Part shown: piece by piece, positions 44,786-52,608 of the stretch
How positions within the stretch are numbered: the first letter of the stretch is position 1
Layout of the letters: the number at the start of each line of letters is the position of its first letter
Assembly: GCA_903821365.1 (NCBI GenBank)
Contig: CAIJKY010000007.1
Location: forward strand, 1-52,608
Reading direction: 5' to 3'
Length of the DNA: 52,608 nt
Source of the DNA: an uncultured bacterium
GTDB lineage: Bacteria; Patescibacteriota; Saccharimonadia; Saccharimonadales; Saccharimonadaceae
Position numbers and translations under genes: made by a program
The notes under the pieces: model-generated
The model's input: only the letters and a program-made list of their open reading frames with translations
Told to the model about the DNA's origin: nothing
Database searches by the model: none

Positions 44786-45433
44786 TCAGGCAAAATCTTT
44801 TGATTCGCCATCTTTCAAGTAGACCCATTCGCGATCCTGATTATTGAGGTTTCCGCGTATCGAGTCATTAGCCACTCTGTTGCCAATCTCGTTATATAGG
44901 CCATTGTGAGTCGGGACAATGTAGTGAGAATCGATAGCGTTTGCAAAATCGATTGCTTCCGATAGCTTATGCCAAGGACCGCTCGTTGGTAATGCCAGAA
45001 CCTGTATTTTTTTCGTAGTCAGTGTGTAAGAATCGCTTGGACAGTAGAGGAAATCATTCACCGTGATAGCAAGTACTTTACATGGCGAAGCGCCATAAAC
45101 AGGTGCATGGTCGCTCAGAGCGAGTGAAAGCTGGAAATCACCAACGACTTCTTCGTAGTTACCCGTAATGGCTTGGCACGCAATACCGCTCTTTTTCAAC
45201 GACTCGGCAACTGTGGGCGTACTAAAAACACGAGCTGTAGGATTTTTAGACAACAATGAAGTGATGTTGTCGGCACTAAAATGATCAAAATGCTCCTCAC
45301 CAACGACAATAACAGCGACGTCTATTAAAGATTCTGGCAATGTGGTCAATGAGCCGGGGTCAATTATCAGCTTTTGGTGACTTGTGTCAGATTCGATGCA
45401 TAAACAAGAGTGGGTGTATTTAGTCAATTTCAT
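44786..45433 (-). CDS. MBL-fold protein (UlaG-like) with altered metal motif
   Basis: The 215-residue protein has the metallo-beta-lactamase fold of the UlaG/L-ascorbate-6-P lactonase group: MKLTKYTHSCLCIESD (with the early His), LIIDPGSL, then a motif reading VVGEEHFDHFSADNI, and VPTHNGLYNE near the end. The standard HxHxDH motif appears as ExHFDH, with Glu in place of the first His, so the first metal site is altered. The remaining His/Asp ligands are present. It may be a divergent enzyme or one using a different metal. It runs in the same direction as the 45436 gene, with two bases between. Confidence 0.8.
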   Translation of the reverse strand: MKLTKYTHSCLCIESDTSHQKLIIDPGSLTTLPESLIDVAVIVVGEEHFDHFSADNITSLLSKNPTARVFSTPTVAESLKKSGIACQAITGNYEEVVGDFQLSLALSDHAPVYGASPCKVLAITVNDFLYCPSDSYTLTTKKIQVLALPTSGPWHKLSEAIDFANAIDSHYIVPTHNGLYNEIGNRVANDSIRGNLNNQDREWVYLKDGESKDFA

Positions 45434-45435
45434 AT

Positions 45436-46080
45436 CTACTGACTATGGTACGCTTTTTTGCGTGGCTGGCCAAGTGGCCCAACAAGCACCCATGTCATAA
45501 AGGCGACCGTTGCAGCAATGCCGAGGCTCACTATTACCACCCCTCCGTAGCCATTATTCATAGGGTTGAGGAATGGGTACGGATACCAGCCGACCACAGA
45601 GCCACGGATCAAGCTATACGCGACATACACAAGCGGGAATAATAGCCACAAGCCAGCACGCCGCATTGGCACACGCTTATGTGGTGTATCAAATAGCCAA
45701 TCAACGAGCAACGCTACTGGCATAATATAGTGGAGCACCACATTGTCCCACGGCACAGCTGTCAAAGTGCGCGCATCATAACCGGCGAGTAGCACAGAAA
45801 AAACAATGCCCGTTGTTACCATATAGAGTGTCGCTGCACCACGAAGCGAATCGAGCGTTGCCAGCTGCTTCGCATCAAATTTCTGGTAAAAAGCGGCGGC
45901 ACTTGTCAGCAAGACTGTCGCCGCGATCAAATTTGATTCAATGGTGAAATAGCTAAAGAAATTACCCGCTTCAAACTGCCCACGCCCTATAAGTGTCGCC
46001 ATTTCGAGTGCCACCGAGCTAAGCGCCAACAATCCAAATACTATTTTATAACCGACAAGAAAATTTCGATTTTTAATCAT
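45436..46080 (-). CDS. Pr6Pr-like membrane protein (FAR-17a/AIG1-related)
   Basis: About 214 residues from ATG 46080 (MIKNRNFLVGYKIVFGLLAL). About six membrane helices are seen, with family-like motifs FFSYFTIESNLIAATVLLTS, VLHYIMPVALLVDWLFD and GWYPYPFLNPMNNGYGG, as in the Pr6Pr (androgen-induced gene-like) proteins of bacteria. Function is unknown in bacteria; eukaryotic relatives are lipid hydrolases. TATAAT lies exactly six bases before the ATG (46087-46092), so the mRNA is predicted to be leaderless. It is followed by the MBL gene (2-base gap), likely one operon. Confidence 0.7.
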   Translation of the reverse strand: MIKNRNFLVGYKIVFGLLALSSVALEMATLIGRGQFEAGNFFSYFTIESNLIAATVLLTSAAAFYQKFDAKQLATLDSLRGAATLYMVTTGIVFSVLLAGYDARTLTAVPWDNVVLHYIMPVALLVDWLFDTPHKRVPMRRAGLWLLFPLVYVAYSLIRGSVVGWYPYPFLNPMNNGYGGVVIVSLGIAATVAFMTWVLVGPLGQPRKKAYHSQ

Positions 46081-46086
46081 ACCTCG

Positions 46087-46092
46087 ATTATA
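46087..46092 (-). promoter_or_regulatory. TATAAT -10 element, leaderless start
   Basis: A perfect TATAAT lies six bases upstream of ATG 46080 on the minus strand. See the leaderless-promoter finding. Confidence 0.75.
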
Positions 46093-46177
46093 TCGTAAGC
46101 GTAAGCGAAATAAAATCACAACAGTACTGAGGAGTATGTCCTGATAGTCTATACTTGAGCACAGATGAGGAGTCCTT

Positions 46178-48109
46178 ATGTCACTACAATCAGAAGTTAG
46201 CCCACATATTCGCCCGGGTGACGATTTTTATCAGTATGTAAATCAAAAGTGGATTGCTGAGCATCCCGTTCCTGACAATAAAGCCAGTATTAGCGCCTTC
46301 AGCGTTTTAGCCGATCAAAACTACGAGCGTATAAAAACGCTGCTTGAAGCTGATATAAGCGCCGACGACACCGTCGAAACCGCTGTCGCAAAACAGTTCT
46401 ACCAGGCCGCCATGGACACCACCGCAATTGAAAAAGCTGGCCTAAGGCCGGTTGATGCTCAGTTGGCCACGATTGCCAAGGCCACGACCCCAGACAAAGT
46501 GCGCCAGTACATGCAACAGTGTCACCGGGATGGCCAAGCCTTAATCTGGATTACTAGTTTTGATGTTGACGATAAAGATAGCAAGCGATATATCGCCCGC
46601 ATGTATCAATCAGGCCTTGGGCTGCCTGACAGGGACTACTATTTTGACAACGACGATCGGTTTACTAAGATTCGTGCCGATTATAACCAATTTCTTATTT
46701 CGACCTTCACACTACTTGGTTACGACAATCCCACGCAACGTGCACAGAATGTTATTAGTATCGAGAAAAAATTAGCCGAAGCCTCGCAGACAGCTACCCA
46801 AGAGCGCGACTCGCAGGCTACTTATAACATGTATTCGATTGCCGAGCTACAGACTGAAGTTCCTACCATCGACTGGACAGCATACTTTGCGCATGTTGGC
46901 TTCAAAGACTTAAAGCAGGTTGTACTATCGCAGCCTTCATTCATTGCTACCGCTGCTCAGCTGCTCGATTCCGAGCCAGTTGCTGCTTGGCAAGACTACT
47001 GTGTCATGCACACCGTTGTGCCCCTGATGAATGCCCTCCCTGAAGCATACGATGCACTTCATTTCTCTTTTTACGGCACCGTGCTTGGCGGCGCAACTGA
47101 GCGGGAGCCACGATTTCGACGAATTATCAGCAAGGCAATCCGTATGCTGCCCGAACCAACTGGCCAGTTGTATGTGAAGCACTATTTCGACGAGGCCGCG
47201 AAGCAAGAAATTAGCGACCTTGTCGGCTATATAATTGATGCTCTTCGCGTACGAATCGACGCTCTAGACTGGATGTCGAACGCAACAAAACAGCGCGCGC
47301 ACGAAAAACTCGACACTTTTATCCCACTTCTTGGCTATCCAGATACATGGCGAAGCTACGCCGATGTGAAGCTCGGTGCGGTACATGCCGACAACATTTT
47401 AGCGCTTGATCGCTTTGAATGGGAATATGATCGTGCCCGCCTCGCTCATCCAGTTGATCGCCGTGAATGGGTCATGCCCCCGGCCCTGGTTAACGCCGCC
47501 TACTGGCCTAATGCTAATAGCATTGTGTTTCCGGCGGCTATATTGCAAGCACCGTTCTTTACGAGTGGCGGTGATTTTGCCGCCAATTACGGTGGTATCG
47601 GCATGGTGATTGGGCACGAAATTAGCCACGGCTTTGACGATCAAGGCTCAATCTACGATCAAGATGGCAATATGCAGTCGTGGTGGACGCTGGAGGATCG
47701 CAGTGCTTTTGAAGCACGATCCAAGCAGCTTATTGACCAATACAGCCAGTACGTTCTGGAGGGCCGTCACGTAAACGGCGAGCTTACTGTCGGCGAAAAT
47801 ATTGGCGACCTTGGCGGTATGCTTATTGCCTTTGACGCGTTGCAGCAAAAAATCAAGCAGTCCGGCAACGATAAGTTGCTTGACGGCTTCACCCCAGCCC
47901 AACGCTTTTTTATCGCCCAAGCGCGTGTCTGGCGCGACAATGCCCGGCCAGAACATCGTCTTCGCGGGCTTGTATCAGACCCCCACTCGCCCGACATGTT
48001 GCGTGTTAACGGTGTCGTAACTAACGTCGATGGTTTTTATGAAGCTTTTGACGTCAAAGAAGGTGATGCGTTGTACAAGCCAGAAAAAGAGCGGGTACGC
48101 ATATGGTAG
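46178..48109 (+). CDS. pepO: M13 family metallopeptidase (neprilysin/PepO-like)
   Basis: The 643-residue protein has the M13 layout: N-terminal PGDDFYQYVNQKWIAEHPVPD, AYYxP-like VNAAYWPNANSIVFPAAILQ, the zinc site GHEISHGFDDQGS (HExxH, His480 and His484), and the third ligand Glu540 in GENIGDLGG, with RVNGVVTNVDGFYEAFDV near the end. No signal peptide or membrane helix is present, so it is probably cytoplasmic, as in several bacterial PepO enzymes. It cleaves peptides up to about 40 residues. It has its own TATACT hexamer (46150-46155) and a GAGGAG ribosome site. Its role may be to digest imported peptides. Confidence 0.95.
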   Translation: MSLQSEVSPHIRPGDDFYQYVNQKWIAEHPVPDNKASISAFSVLADQNYERIKTLLEADISADDTVETAVAKQFYQAAMDTTAIEKAGLRPVDAQLATIAKATTPDKVRQYMQQCHRDGQALIWITSFDVDDKDSKRYIARMYQSGLGLPDRDYYFDNDDRFTKIRADYNQFLISTFTLLGYDNPTQRAQNVISIEKKLAEASQTATQERDSQATYNMYSIAELQTEVPTIDWTAYFAHVGFKDLKQVVLSQPSFIATAAQLLDSEPVAAWQDYCVMHTVVPLMNALPEAYDALHFSFYGTVLGGATEREPRFRRIISKAIRMLPEPTGQLYVKHYFDEAAKQEISDLVGYIIDALRVRIDALDWMSNATKQRAHEKLDTFIPLLGYPDTWRSYADVKLGAVHADNILALDRFEWEYDRARLAHPVDRREWVMPPALVNAAYWPNANSIVFPAAILQAPFFTSGGDFAANYGGIGMVIGHEISHGFDDQGSIYDQDGNMQSWWTLEDRSAFEARSKQLIDQYSQYVLEGRHVNGELTVGENIGDLGGMLIAFDALQQKIKQSGNDKLLDGFTPAQRFFIAQARVWRDNARPEHRLRGLVSDPHSPDMLRVNGVVTNVDGFYEAFDVKEGDALYKPEKERVRIW

Positions 48110-48118
48110 CCCGCTCTT
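48087..48118 (+). terminator. Hairpin overlapping the end of the pepO gene
   Basis: AAGAGCGGG (48087-48095) pairs with CCCGCTCTT (48110-48118), a perfect 9-bp stem spanning the stop codon. A T-run is lacking on the plus strand, so it may protect the 3' end rather than terminate. Confidence 0.5.
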
Positions 48119-48141
48119 GATGCGAAACAAATAGTATCTGT

Positions 48142-48546
48142 CTATTTCTTAATCACGTTACAGCCAATTATAGCGCCGTTTGAACGGCTACCGTTATCGA
48201 GCCCACGTGGCACTGAGTAGTTACAGATAGCAGACCATGTTTTTGGCCCGACAACACCATCAGCAACGAGTCCATGCGCCTTTTGCCACACCTTAACTCG
48301 GTCGCGAGTTTTTGGCCCAAAGTTTTTTGTAAACGGAGGAGTACTTGGAACATTTATGTACCACTGCACTGCAGCGGTGCATGAGCTATTACTGCCATAC
48401 CGTAAGACCACATTACGACATAGTAACGGTGCCGCTTGACTCTGTACTAAAAACAAAAGCCCTGCCGAACCAACAACCGCCATCACCGCAACACCGGTGA
48501 GAATGTGCCATTTTTTTTCTTTGTAACCGCTTTTTTTGCTAGCCAT
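48142..48546 (-). CDS. Membrane-anchored peptidoglycan-binding-domain protein
   Basis: The 134-residue protein has a Lys-rich N-terminus, one membrane helix (ILTGVAVMAVVGSAGLLFLVQSQAA, ~16-38) and one PG_binding_1-type domain: NFGPKTRDRVKVWQKAHGLVADGVVGPKTW, the canonical F-G-x-x-T...V-x-x-F/W-Q repeat. Three Cys (LLCRNV, SSCTAAV, AICNYS) may form disulfides outside the cell. It probably binds peptidoglycan in the wall of the cell or of a neighbour. Signal-anchor topology would place the domain outside. Confidence 0.88.
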   Translation of the reverse strand: MASKKSGYKEKKWHILTGVAVMAVVGSAGLLFLVQSQAAPLLCRNVVLRYGSNSSCTAAVQWYINVPSTPPFTKNFGPKTRDRVKVWQKAHGLVADGVVGPKTWSAICNYSVPRGLDNGSRSNGAIIGCNVIKK

Positions 48547-48580
48547 AAAAATGTGACCTTTTTAATGTGTTAACTCAAGC

Positions 48581-49159
48581 TTAAGCTTGTTGTGATTTGT
48601 TGTCAATATTGCGATCCATAGCCGCCCCCTTGGCCGCGAGAAGTTGCAATGCAGCCAAGAGGTTAATGTTTTGGATGATTCCATCTCTAACGAGCTGCTC
48701 AATCTGCGCAGGCTCCATCCACATACTTTCAATAAATTCTTCAGGGTCTGCAGGCAATTCGCGAGCCGTGACGTTAGAACACAATACAATATATTGTTTT
48801 TTATTCGAATGGCGATTGCTGAGAAAAAAAGATCCAAGTATTTGCCCGTTAGTCGCTGTTAAGCCAGACTCTTCACTGAGCTCGCGCATACCGGCCTCAA
48901 TGATATCTTCTCCCGCCTCTATACCGCCACCCGGTAGTTGATACAGTATTTCATCTGGTGGATAACTGTATTCACGCTGTAGTAATATTCTACCTTGCTC
49001 ATCACGAGCAATGACTCCCACTGAATGATGAACTGCGGGTTGCTCACGCAGATATGTTGTACGTTCGCCATTAGGTAGCTCCACAACATCTTCGGATAAT
49101 TTCATGCGTGGGTGCTCAAACACTATCCGAGAGCTGATTGTCTTCCATTTTTTAATCAT
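48581..49159 (-). CDS. Nudix hydrolase (ADP-ribose pyrophosphatase-like)
   Basis: About 192 residues from ATG 49159 (MIKKWKTISSRIVFEHPRMK), chosen because AAGGAG lies upstream; longer in-frame starts run into the neighbouring pilin gene. The Nudix box is GGGIEAGEDIIEAGMRELSEESGL, preceded by LQREYSYPPDEILYQLPGG. The E-x-P-x-G(G/A)-type lead resembles ADP-ribose and nucleotide-sugar pyrophosphatases (NudF/YffH-like). All catalytic Glu residues are kept. Likely role: recycling of ADP-ribose or sugar nucleotides. It starts 17 bases after the pilin stop. Confidence 0.88.
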   Translation of the reverse strand: MIKKWKTISSRIVFEHPRMKLSEDVVELPNGERTTYLREQPAVHHSVGVIARDEQGRILLQREYSYPPDEILYQLPGGGIEAGEDIIEAGMRELSEESGLTATNGQILGSFFLSNRHSNKKQYIVLCSNVTARELPADPEEFIESMWMEPAQIEQLVRDGIIQNINLLAALQLLAAKGAAMDRNIDNKSQQA

Positions 49160-49175
49160 TTTTACTGTAGCTCCT

Positions 49176-49709
49176 TTACGAACAATTATAGTAAGGCACC
49201 GAATAGTAATCGTAGCCACTCGACTTTGGAGAGAATGGGTCGCCAACGGTATCGGCAACGCAATATCCAGGTAGCTCATTCTCATCGATGTAATATGGAG
49301 CACCATATGGATCACCATTCATTAAACCCTCGAGCTGCGTACTAGCAGCACCAGCAATAGCAGTTAATGCCGACTGATAATCAACCCAGCAGGCATCACT
49401 TTTTGGAAGCGCCGCAAGATTGGTATTACGTCCAAAACAAGACCCACCCGTCCAGCTCGAACCTGTAATCTGATTCAACGTTTTACTTTGATTGATACGA
49501 CCGGCTTTAATAGCTTTCGTCAGAAGCGTTAGGTCATCTTTAGCACGCGATGCCTTTGCTTGATCTTGGACGGTCGAGAAGGATGTGAGCGTGATCGCTG
49601 CTAAGATGCCAATCACCACAATCACTATCAATAATTCGACGATTGTAAAGCCCATCTGTTGCTTTTTTGGCGCTCGTAGATCGAGACATACGAGCATAAG
49701 GTTTTTCAT
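49176..49709 (-). CDS. Type IV pilin-like protein (prepilin)
   Basis: The 177-residue protein has a leader (MKNLMLVCLDLRAPKKQQMG) followed by the cleavage and methylation motif GFTIVELLIVIVVIGILAAI, nearly identical to that of the 43879 pilin, then an alpha-helical spine and a beta head. The head contains SCFGRNTN and DACWVDYQSA (Cys pair) and ends SGYDYYSVPYYNCS, a Tyr-rich tail with a terminal Cys pair. The leader is longer than usual. It is a second pilus subunit or minor pilin. The pilus machinery lies outside the window. Confidence 0.9.
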   Translation of the reverse strand: MKNLMLVCLDLRAPKKQQMGFTIVELLIVIVVIGILAAITLTSFSTVQDQAKASRAKDDLTLLTKAIKAGRINQSKTLNQITGSSWTGGSCFGRNTNLAALPKSDACWVDYQSALTAIAGAASTQLEGLMNGDPYGAPYYIDENELPGYCVADTVGDPFSPKSSGYDYYSVPYYNCS

Positions 49710-49744
49710 ACTATGTTCAGATTACCATAAATAATTTTACCGCA

Positions 49745-51976
49745 CTATATATAGCTCGCGGTAAGCGACGCTTTGCACGCTTTTAAGTCCTGAGGGAAGC
49801 CTTCGAACAGCACCTTTCCGCCGCGATTACCTCCCTCAGGCCCCATATCAATAATCCAGTCGGCTCGGCGAATAACATCGAGATTATGTTCAATAACAAT
49901 TACGGTGTTGCCGCCATCCACCAGGCGATCGATAATTGCCAATAAGTGCTGTATATCAGAAGTGTGCAGCCCCGTAGTTGGCTCGTCCATAACATAGACA
50001 CTGCCCTTTTTGTGGAGTTCTCCCGCTAGCTTCAGTCGCTGGCACTCGCCACCACTGAGCGTACTGAGCGGCTGTCCAAGCGTTAAGTAATCTAAGCCAA
50101 CATCATGCATTGCCTGCAATTTTTTGCTTATTTCTTTATCATCAAAAAACAGCAACGATTCGGCAATTGTCATTGCCAACACTTCGATAATGTTTTTACC
50201 GTTAAAGGTATATTCAAGTACCGATTCTTTAAAGCGCTTCCCATCGCATATTTCACAAACCAGCTTGGCTTCGTCTAAAAATGCCAGATCGGTTGCGACA
50301 TATCCAGTACCTTGGCAGTTCTCGCACGCACCCTTTGAATTAAAACTAAACAATGACGCGTCTACCTTATTCGCGGCTGCGAAGATCTTGCGGATAACGT
50401 CCATAATGCCAGTGTAGGTTGCCGGATTAGAGCGACTGTTCACGCCCACTGGCGCCTGGTTGATGACAATTGCATCCGGATGCGCCGCAACAAACGTTTT
50501 GTTGATCAATGAGCTCTTGCCCGACCCAGCCACGCCGGTAACTACAGTAAATACGCCGGTGGGGATTGCAACACTAACATCGTGTAAATTATTAATTGTT
50601 GCGTGTTCGATCGGTAATGTGCCCTTGGCCGTGCGCGGCGTCATGTTTATTGGCAGTGTTTGCCCTAAGAACTTTCCCGTCAGGGTATCAGTTTTTAGCA
50701 AATCATTATAACTGCCCTCAAATACAATAGAGCCTCCGCCCGCCCCCGCCTTGGGCCCGACATCAATAATATAATCGGCAACTTTAATAACATCCGGGTC
50801 ATGCTCAACGACGATCACCGTGTTGCCTTGGTCACGTAGTTGCTTGAGCAAATCATTCAGCCTATGCACATCTCGTGGATGTAACCCGACACTTGGCTCG
50901 TCAAAAATATACATTACGTCATTGAGCGTGCCGTTAAGATATTTCACCAATTTGACGCGCTGCGACTCGCCGCCCGATAACGAATCAGTCACCCTATCAA
51001 GACTCAGATAATCGAGACCGATGTCAACAAGGTGCTGCAGTCGAACTTTGAGCATGTCAGTCAGTGCTTTTAGCGCTGGCTCGTTAATATCGTTTATCGT
51101 GGTGATCAGCTCATCGATCTGCATCGACGAGAGCTCGGCAATGGTATGTCCATTGATTTTACTCGCCAGTGCTTGCGGGCTTAGCCGTGTGCCATGACAT
51201 GACTCACAGGCGCCCATAGTAATAAACGGCGTCATGGCTTTTTGGGTGCGTTCCGATAATGTTTTGAGATCACGTTTGATATATTTACGCGTAAAAAGGT
51301 CGACGATACCTTCAAATTTCAGTGTCAGGCCGCCGCCGACATCAACCTTGAATGGCGCTGCGTGTTGTAGATCATGCATTTCTTTGTCGGAAAAGTCAGC
51401 TATTTTTTTATCGTTATCGAATAGTTTTGACTTAATTACGATCTTCCAGCCCCAACCGTCAACTTTATAGTCTGGCAGCTGAATTGCGCCTTCGTTCAAT
51501 GATTTGCTCTTATCAAGTGCGAGCGCCATATTGACGCTCATCATTTGACCCAAACCGCTACAGGTTGGGCACATTCCTTGAGGGTTATTAAATGAGAACA
51601 AATAGCCATGCCCAAGCTTCGGTTGGCCACCCTGCGCAAATAGCGTGCGCATAATTGGCGCGAGGTCAGTCACCGTGCCAACAGTCGAACTTGACCCACC
51701 GCCAAGTCGCTTCTGGTCGACAATTACTGCCATATTGAGATTTTTAATGGCGTCAGCATCGGGCTGCGTTACTTTTGGTAAGAAATTACGGACAAATGCG
51801 CTAAATGTTTCGTTGAGTAACCGTTGCGCTTCGGCCGCTACCGTATCAAAAACAATTGAAGATTTCCCCGACCCCGATACACCAGTAAAGATAGTGATCT
51901 TGCGCTTTGGTATGCGTAAACTAACGTTTTTAAGATTGTTTTCGCGGGCGCCTTGGATCTCGATGTATTCTTGCAT
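49745..51976 (-). CDS. UvrA-like ABC ATPase (short, DrrC/UvrA2-type)
   Basis: About 743 residues from ATG 51976 (MQEYIEIQGARENNLKNVSL). Both ABC domains are present, with Walker A TGVSGSGKSSIVFDTV and TGVAGSGKSSLINKTF, signatures LSGGESQRVKLVKYL and LSGGECQRLKLAGEL, and Walker B VMYIFDEPSVGLHPRD and VYVMDEPTTGLHTSD. Zinc-finger Cys pairs CPTCSGLG and CENCQGTG are kept. It is ~200 residues shorter than UvrA (~940) and lacks the UvrB-binding and insertion region, like the class II UvrA2/DrrC proteins linked to drug resistance or DNA-adduct removal. TATGAT lies exactly six bases before the ATG, a leaderless design. Confidence 0.88.
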   Translation of the reverse strand: MQEYIEIQGARENNLKNVSLRIPKRKITIFTGVSGSGKSSIVFDTVAAEAQRLLNETFSAFVRNFLPKVTQPDADAIKNLNMAVIVDQKRLGGGSSSTVGTVTDLAPIMRTLFAQGGQPKLGHGYLFSFNNPQGMCPTCSGLGQMMSVNMALALDKSKSLNEGAIQLPDYKVDGWGWKIVIKSKLFDNDKKIADFSDKEMHDLQHAAPFKVDVGGGLTLKFEGIVDLFTRKYIKRDLKTLSERTQKAMTPFITMGACESCHGTRLSPQALASKINGHTIAELSSMQIDELITTINDINEPALKALTDMLKVRLQHLVDIGLDYLSLDRVTDSLSGGESQRVKLVKYLNGTLNDVMYIFDEPSVGLHPRDVHRLNDLLKQLRDQGNTVIVVEHDPDVIKVADYIIDVGPKAGAGGGSIVFEGSYNDLLKTDTLTGKFLGQTLPINMTPRTAKGTLPIEHATINNLHDVSVAIPTGVFTVVTGVAGSGKSSLINKTFVAAHPDAIVINQAPVGVNSRSNPATYTGIMDVIRKIFAAANKVDASLFSFNSKGACENCQGTGYVATDLAFLDEAKLVCEICDGKRFKESVLEYTFNGKNIIEVLAMTIAESLLFFDDKEISKKLQAMHDVGLDYLTLGQPLSTLSGGECQRLKLAGELHKKGSVYVMDEPTTGLHTSDIQHLLAIIDRLVDGGNTVIVIEHNLDVIRRADWIIDMGPEGGNRGGKVLFEGFPQDLKACKASLTASYI

Positions 51977-51982
51977 ATATGT

Positions 51983-51988
51983 ATCATA
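51983..51988 (-). promoter_or_regulatory. TATGAT -10 element, leaderless start
   Basis: TATGAT, preceded by TGC (extended -10), lies six bases upstream of ATG 51976 on the minus strand. No ribosome site fits between. Confidence 0.65.
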
Positions 51989-52005
51989 GCAAATAAGCCA
52001 TTTTA

Positions 52006-52034
52006 TTGCTTTATTATTATAAAAGTTATATAAT
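52006..52034 (+). promoter_or_regulatory. Sigma70-type promoter of the 52106 gene
   Basis: TTGCTT (52006-52011), a 17-base spacer and perfect TATAAT (52029-52034) give a leader of ~65 bases that ends in a GGAGG ribosome site (52096-52100). Confidence 0.8.
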
Positions 52035-52105
52035 ATAAATATTGTTGACCTTACGCTTCCAGCGTGATAAGTCGACAAACCCGTGACTCAACCTCGGAGG
52101 TAGCA

Positions 52106-52608
52106 ATGTTCTTGTTCAGTTTGCCCAGTGTCACATCCCTCGGCATGGCGCTCAGCGTCGCGCTGTTGGTCGTCACTGGCAGCATGCTCTGGCGTCTGAA
52201 GTCCGCACGCGGACAGTCGCAGGCCAGCCTGGCCGTGACCGGTATCGGGGTGACGGCCTTCGTCGCACTCTGCTGCGGCTACATCGCCATTCGCCTCGCC
52301 TACGCAACGAGCCGCGTGACCACGTACTCGGACCCCCTGACGGTGCCCGAGTTCATGGTTTCCGTGGGCATCTGCGTCGCCATCATGGTGGCGCTCGGCC
52401 GGACGCTGTACCACCAGAACCTGATCGGCAGCCTCGTGGCGCTCACCCTCTTCGGGGCGGCGCTGTCGCTGATGTCCGACGTCGGTCTGATCGTGTTCTA
52501 CGTCCAGGGCGTGTCGCCCACGGCGACGCTCGGCATCGCGGGCGGTCGTGCCATCGTCTGGTTCGGACTGGCGGCGGCGATCGTGGTGGCTTCGATCGCC
52601 GCGATCAA
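52106..52608 (+). CDS. Orphan multi-helix membrane protein, very GC-rich (3' end outside window)
   Basis: The frame is open from ATG 52106 to the right edge (167 complete codons), so the C-terminus is missing. GGAGG sits five bases before the ATG. The protein begins MFLFSLPSVTSLGMALSVAL and has about five membrane helices (VALLVVTGSMLWRL; VTAFVALCCGYIAIRLAY; FMVSVGICVAIMVALG; LIGSLVALTLFGAALSLMSD; IVWFGLAAAIVVAS). No family is recognised. Almost every third codon position is G or C, far from the native genes next to it, so it is very probably acquired from a high-GC donor. It has its own promoter and diverges from the UvrA-like gene. Confidence 0.7.
   Translation, partial: MFLFSLPSVTSLGMALSVALLVVTGSMLWRLKSARGQSQASLAVTGIGVTAFVALCCGYIAIRLAYATSRVTTYSDPLTVPEFMVSVGICVAIMVALGRTLYHQNLIGSLVALTLFGAALSLMSDVGLIVFYVQGVSPTATLGIAGGRAIVWFGLAAAIVVASIAAI

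Noticed and set aside
52088-52414. Minus-strand frame of 108 codons over the 52106 gene
   Set aside because: It is shadow of a high-GC membrane gene; Arg/His-rich with no start signal.

Overview
The window reads as a chromosomal segment of a member of the Candidate Phyla Radiation, most likely Candidatus Saccharibacteria (TM7). This is inferred from the gene families and compact layout. No rRNA gene is present to settle it. Genes are tightly packed, many share 4-base ATGA overlaps, and most lie on the minus strand. TGA acts as an ordinary stop (for example in the overlapping pairs at 5291, 16022 and 23987), so the recoded-UGA lineages (Absconditabacteria, Gracilibacteria) are unlikely. There are no amino-acid, nucleotide or central-carbon pathways here. 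The content is translation and RNA processing, envelope and surface proteins, glycan assembly, proteases and DNA repair, as expected for a reduced, surface-attached lifestyle.

Layout. 1-8798 is a surface-glycan locus: a membrane glycosyltransferase-like protein cut by the left edge, a polysaccharide pyruvyl transferase, four glycosyltransferases and a flippase. 8803-12252 holds a VIT1/CCC1-type transporter and a membrane-anchored HtrA-like protease with a Gln/Pro-rich tail. 12458-19855 holds an orphan gene, tRNA-Gln, a secreted three-repeat Ig-like protein, a photolyase, a VOC protein, a YihY protein, a GH16 glucanase and a response regulator/histidine kinase pair. 19868-27775 is the housekeeping block: DoxX-like protein, trmD, an orphan gene, khpA, rpsP, rnc, a Nudix hydrolase, nusB, rpmF and leuS. 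The leuS product has a complete Nudix domain inserted in its editing region. 27888-36010 holds two membrane-anchored LppX-like proteins, murF, a subtilase, a duplicated pair of unknown genes, an orphan gene, tRNA-Ala and a candidate structured RNA. 36076-43072 holds ligA, a membrane protein with a histone-H1-like tail, htpX-lemA, a cupredoxin-fold protein without copper ligands and a fibronectin-type surface protein. 43200-52608 holds a membrane protein, two type IV pilins, tRNA-Leu and tRNA-Cys, an MBL-fold protein, a Pr6Pr-like membrane protein, an M13 peptidase, a peptidoglycan-binding protein, another Nudix hydrolase, a UvrA-like ATPase and a GC-rich membrane gene cut by the right edge.

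How the genes work together. The first 9 kb can build, flip and decorate a cell-surface glycan. The pilins, Ig/FN3 proteins, GH16 enzyme and surface proteases are tools for attaching to and remodelling a neighbour's surface. HtpX and LemA form the usual membrane quality-control pair. The trmD-leuS block covers tRNA and rRNA maturation and ribosomal proteins.

Standout observations are: (1) a LeuRS-Nudix fusion; (2) an apparently undescribed three-way-junction RNA at 35884-36009; (3) a recurring leaderless promoter design, with a -10 hexamer 6-7 nt before the start codon; (4) four solitary genes with markedly GC-rich codon use (12458, 21116, 33755 and 52106), each with its own strong ribosome binding site, dispersed among native genes; and (5) a perfect 113-bp repeat inside two otherwise diverged neighbouring paralogues. 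All functional statements come from motif reading only; no database search was run.
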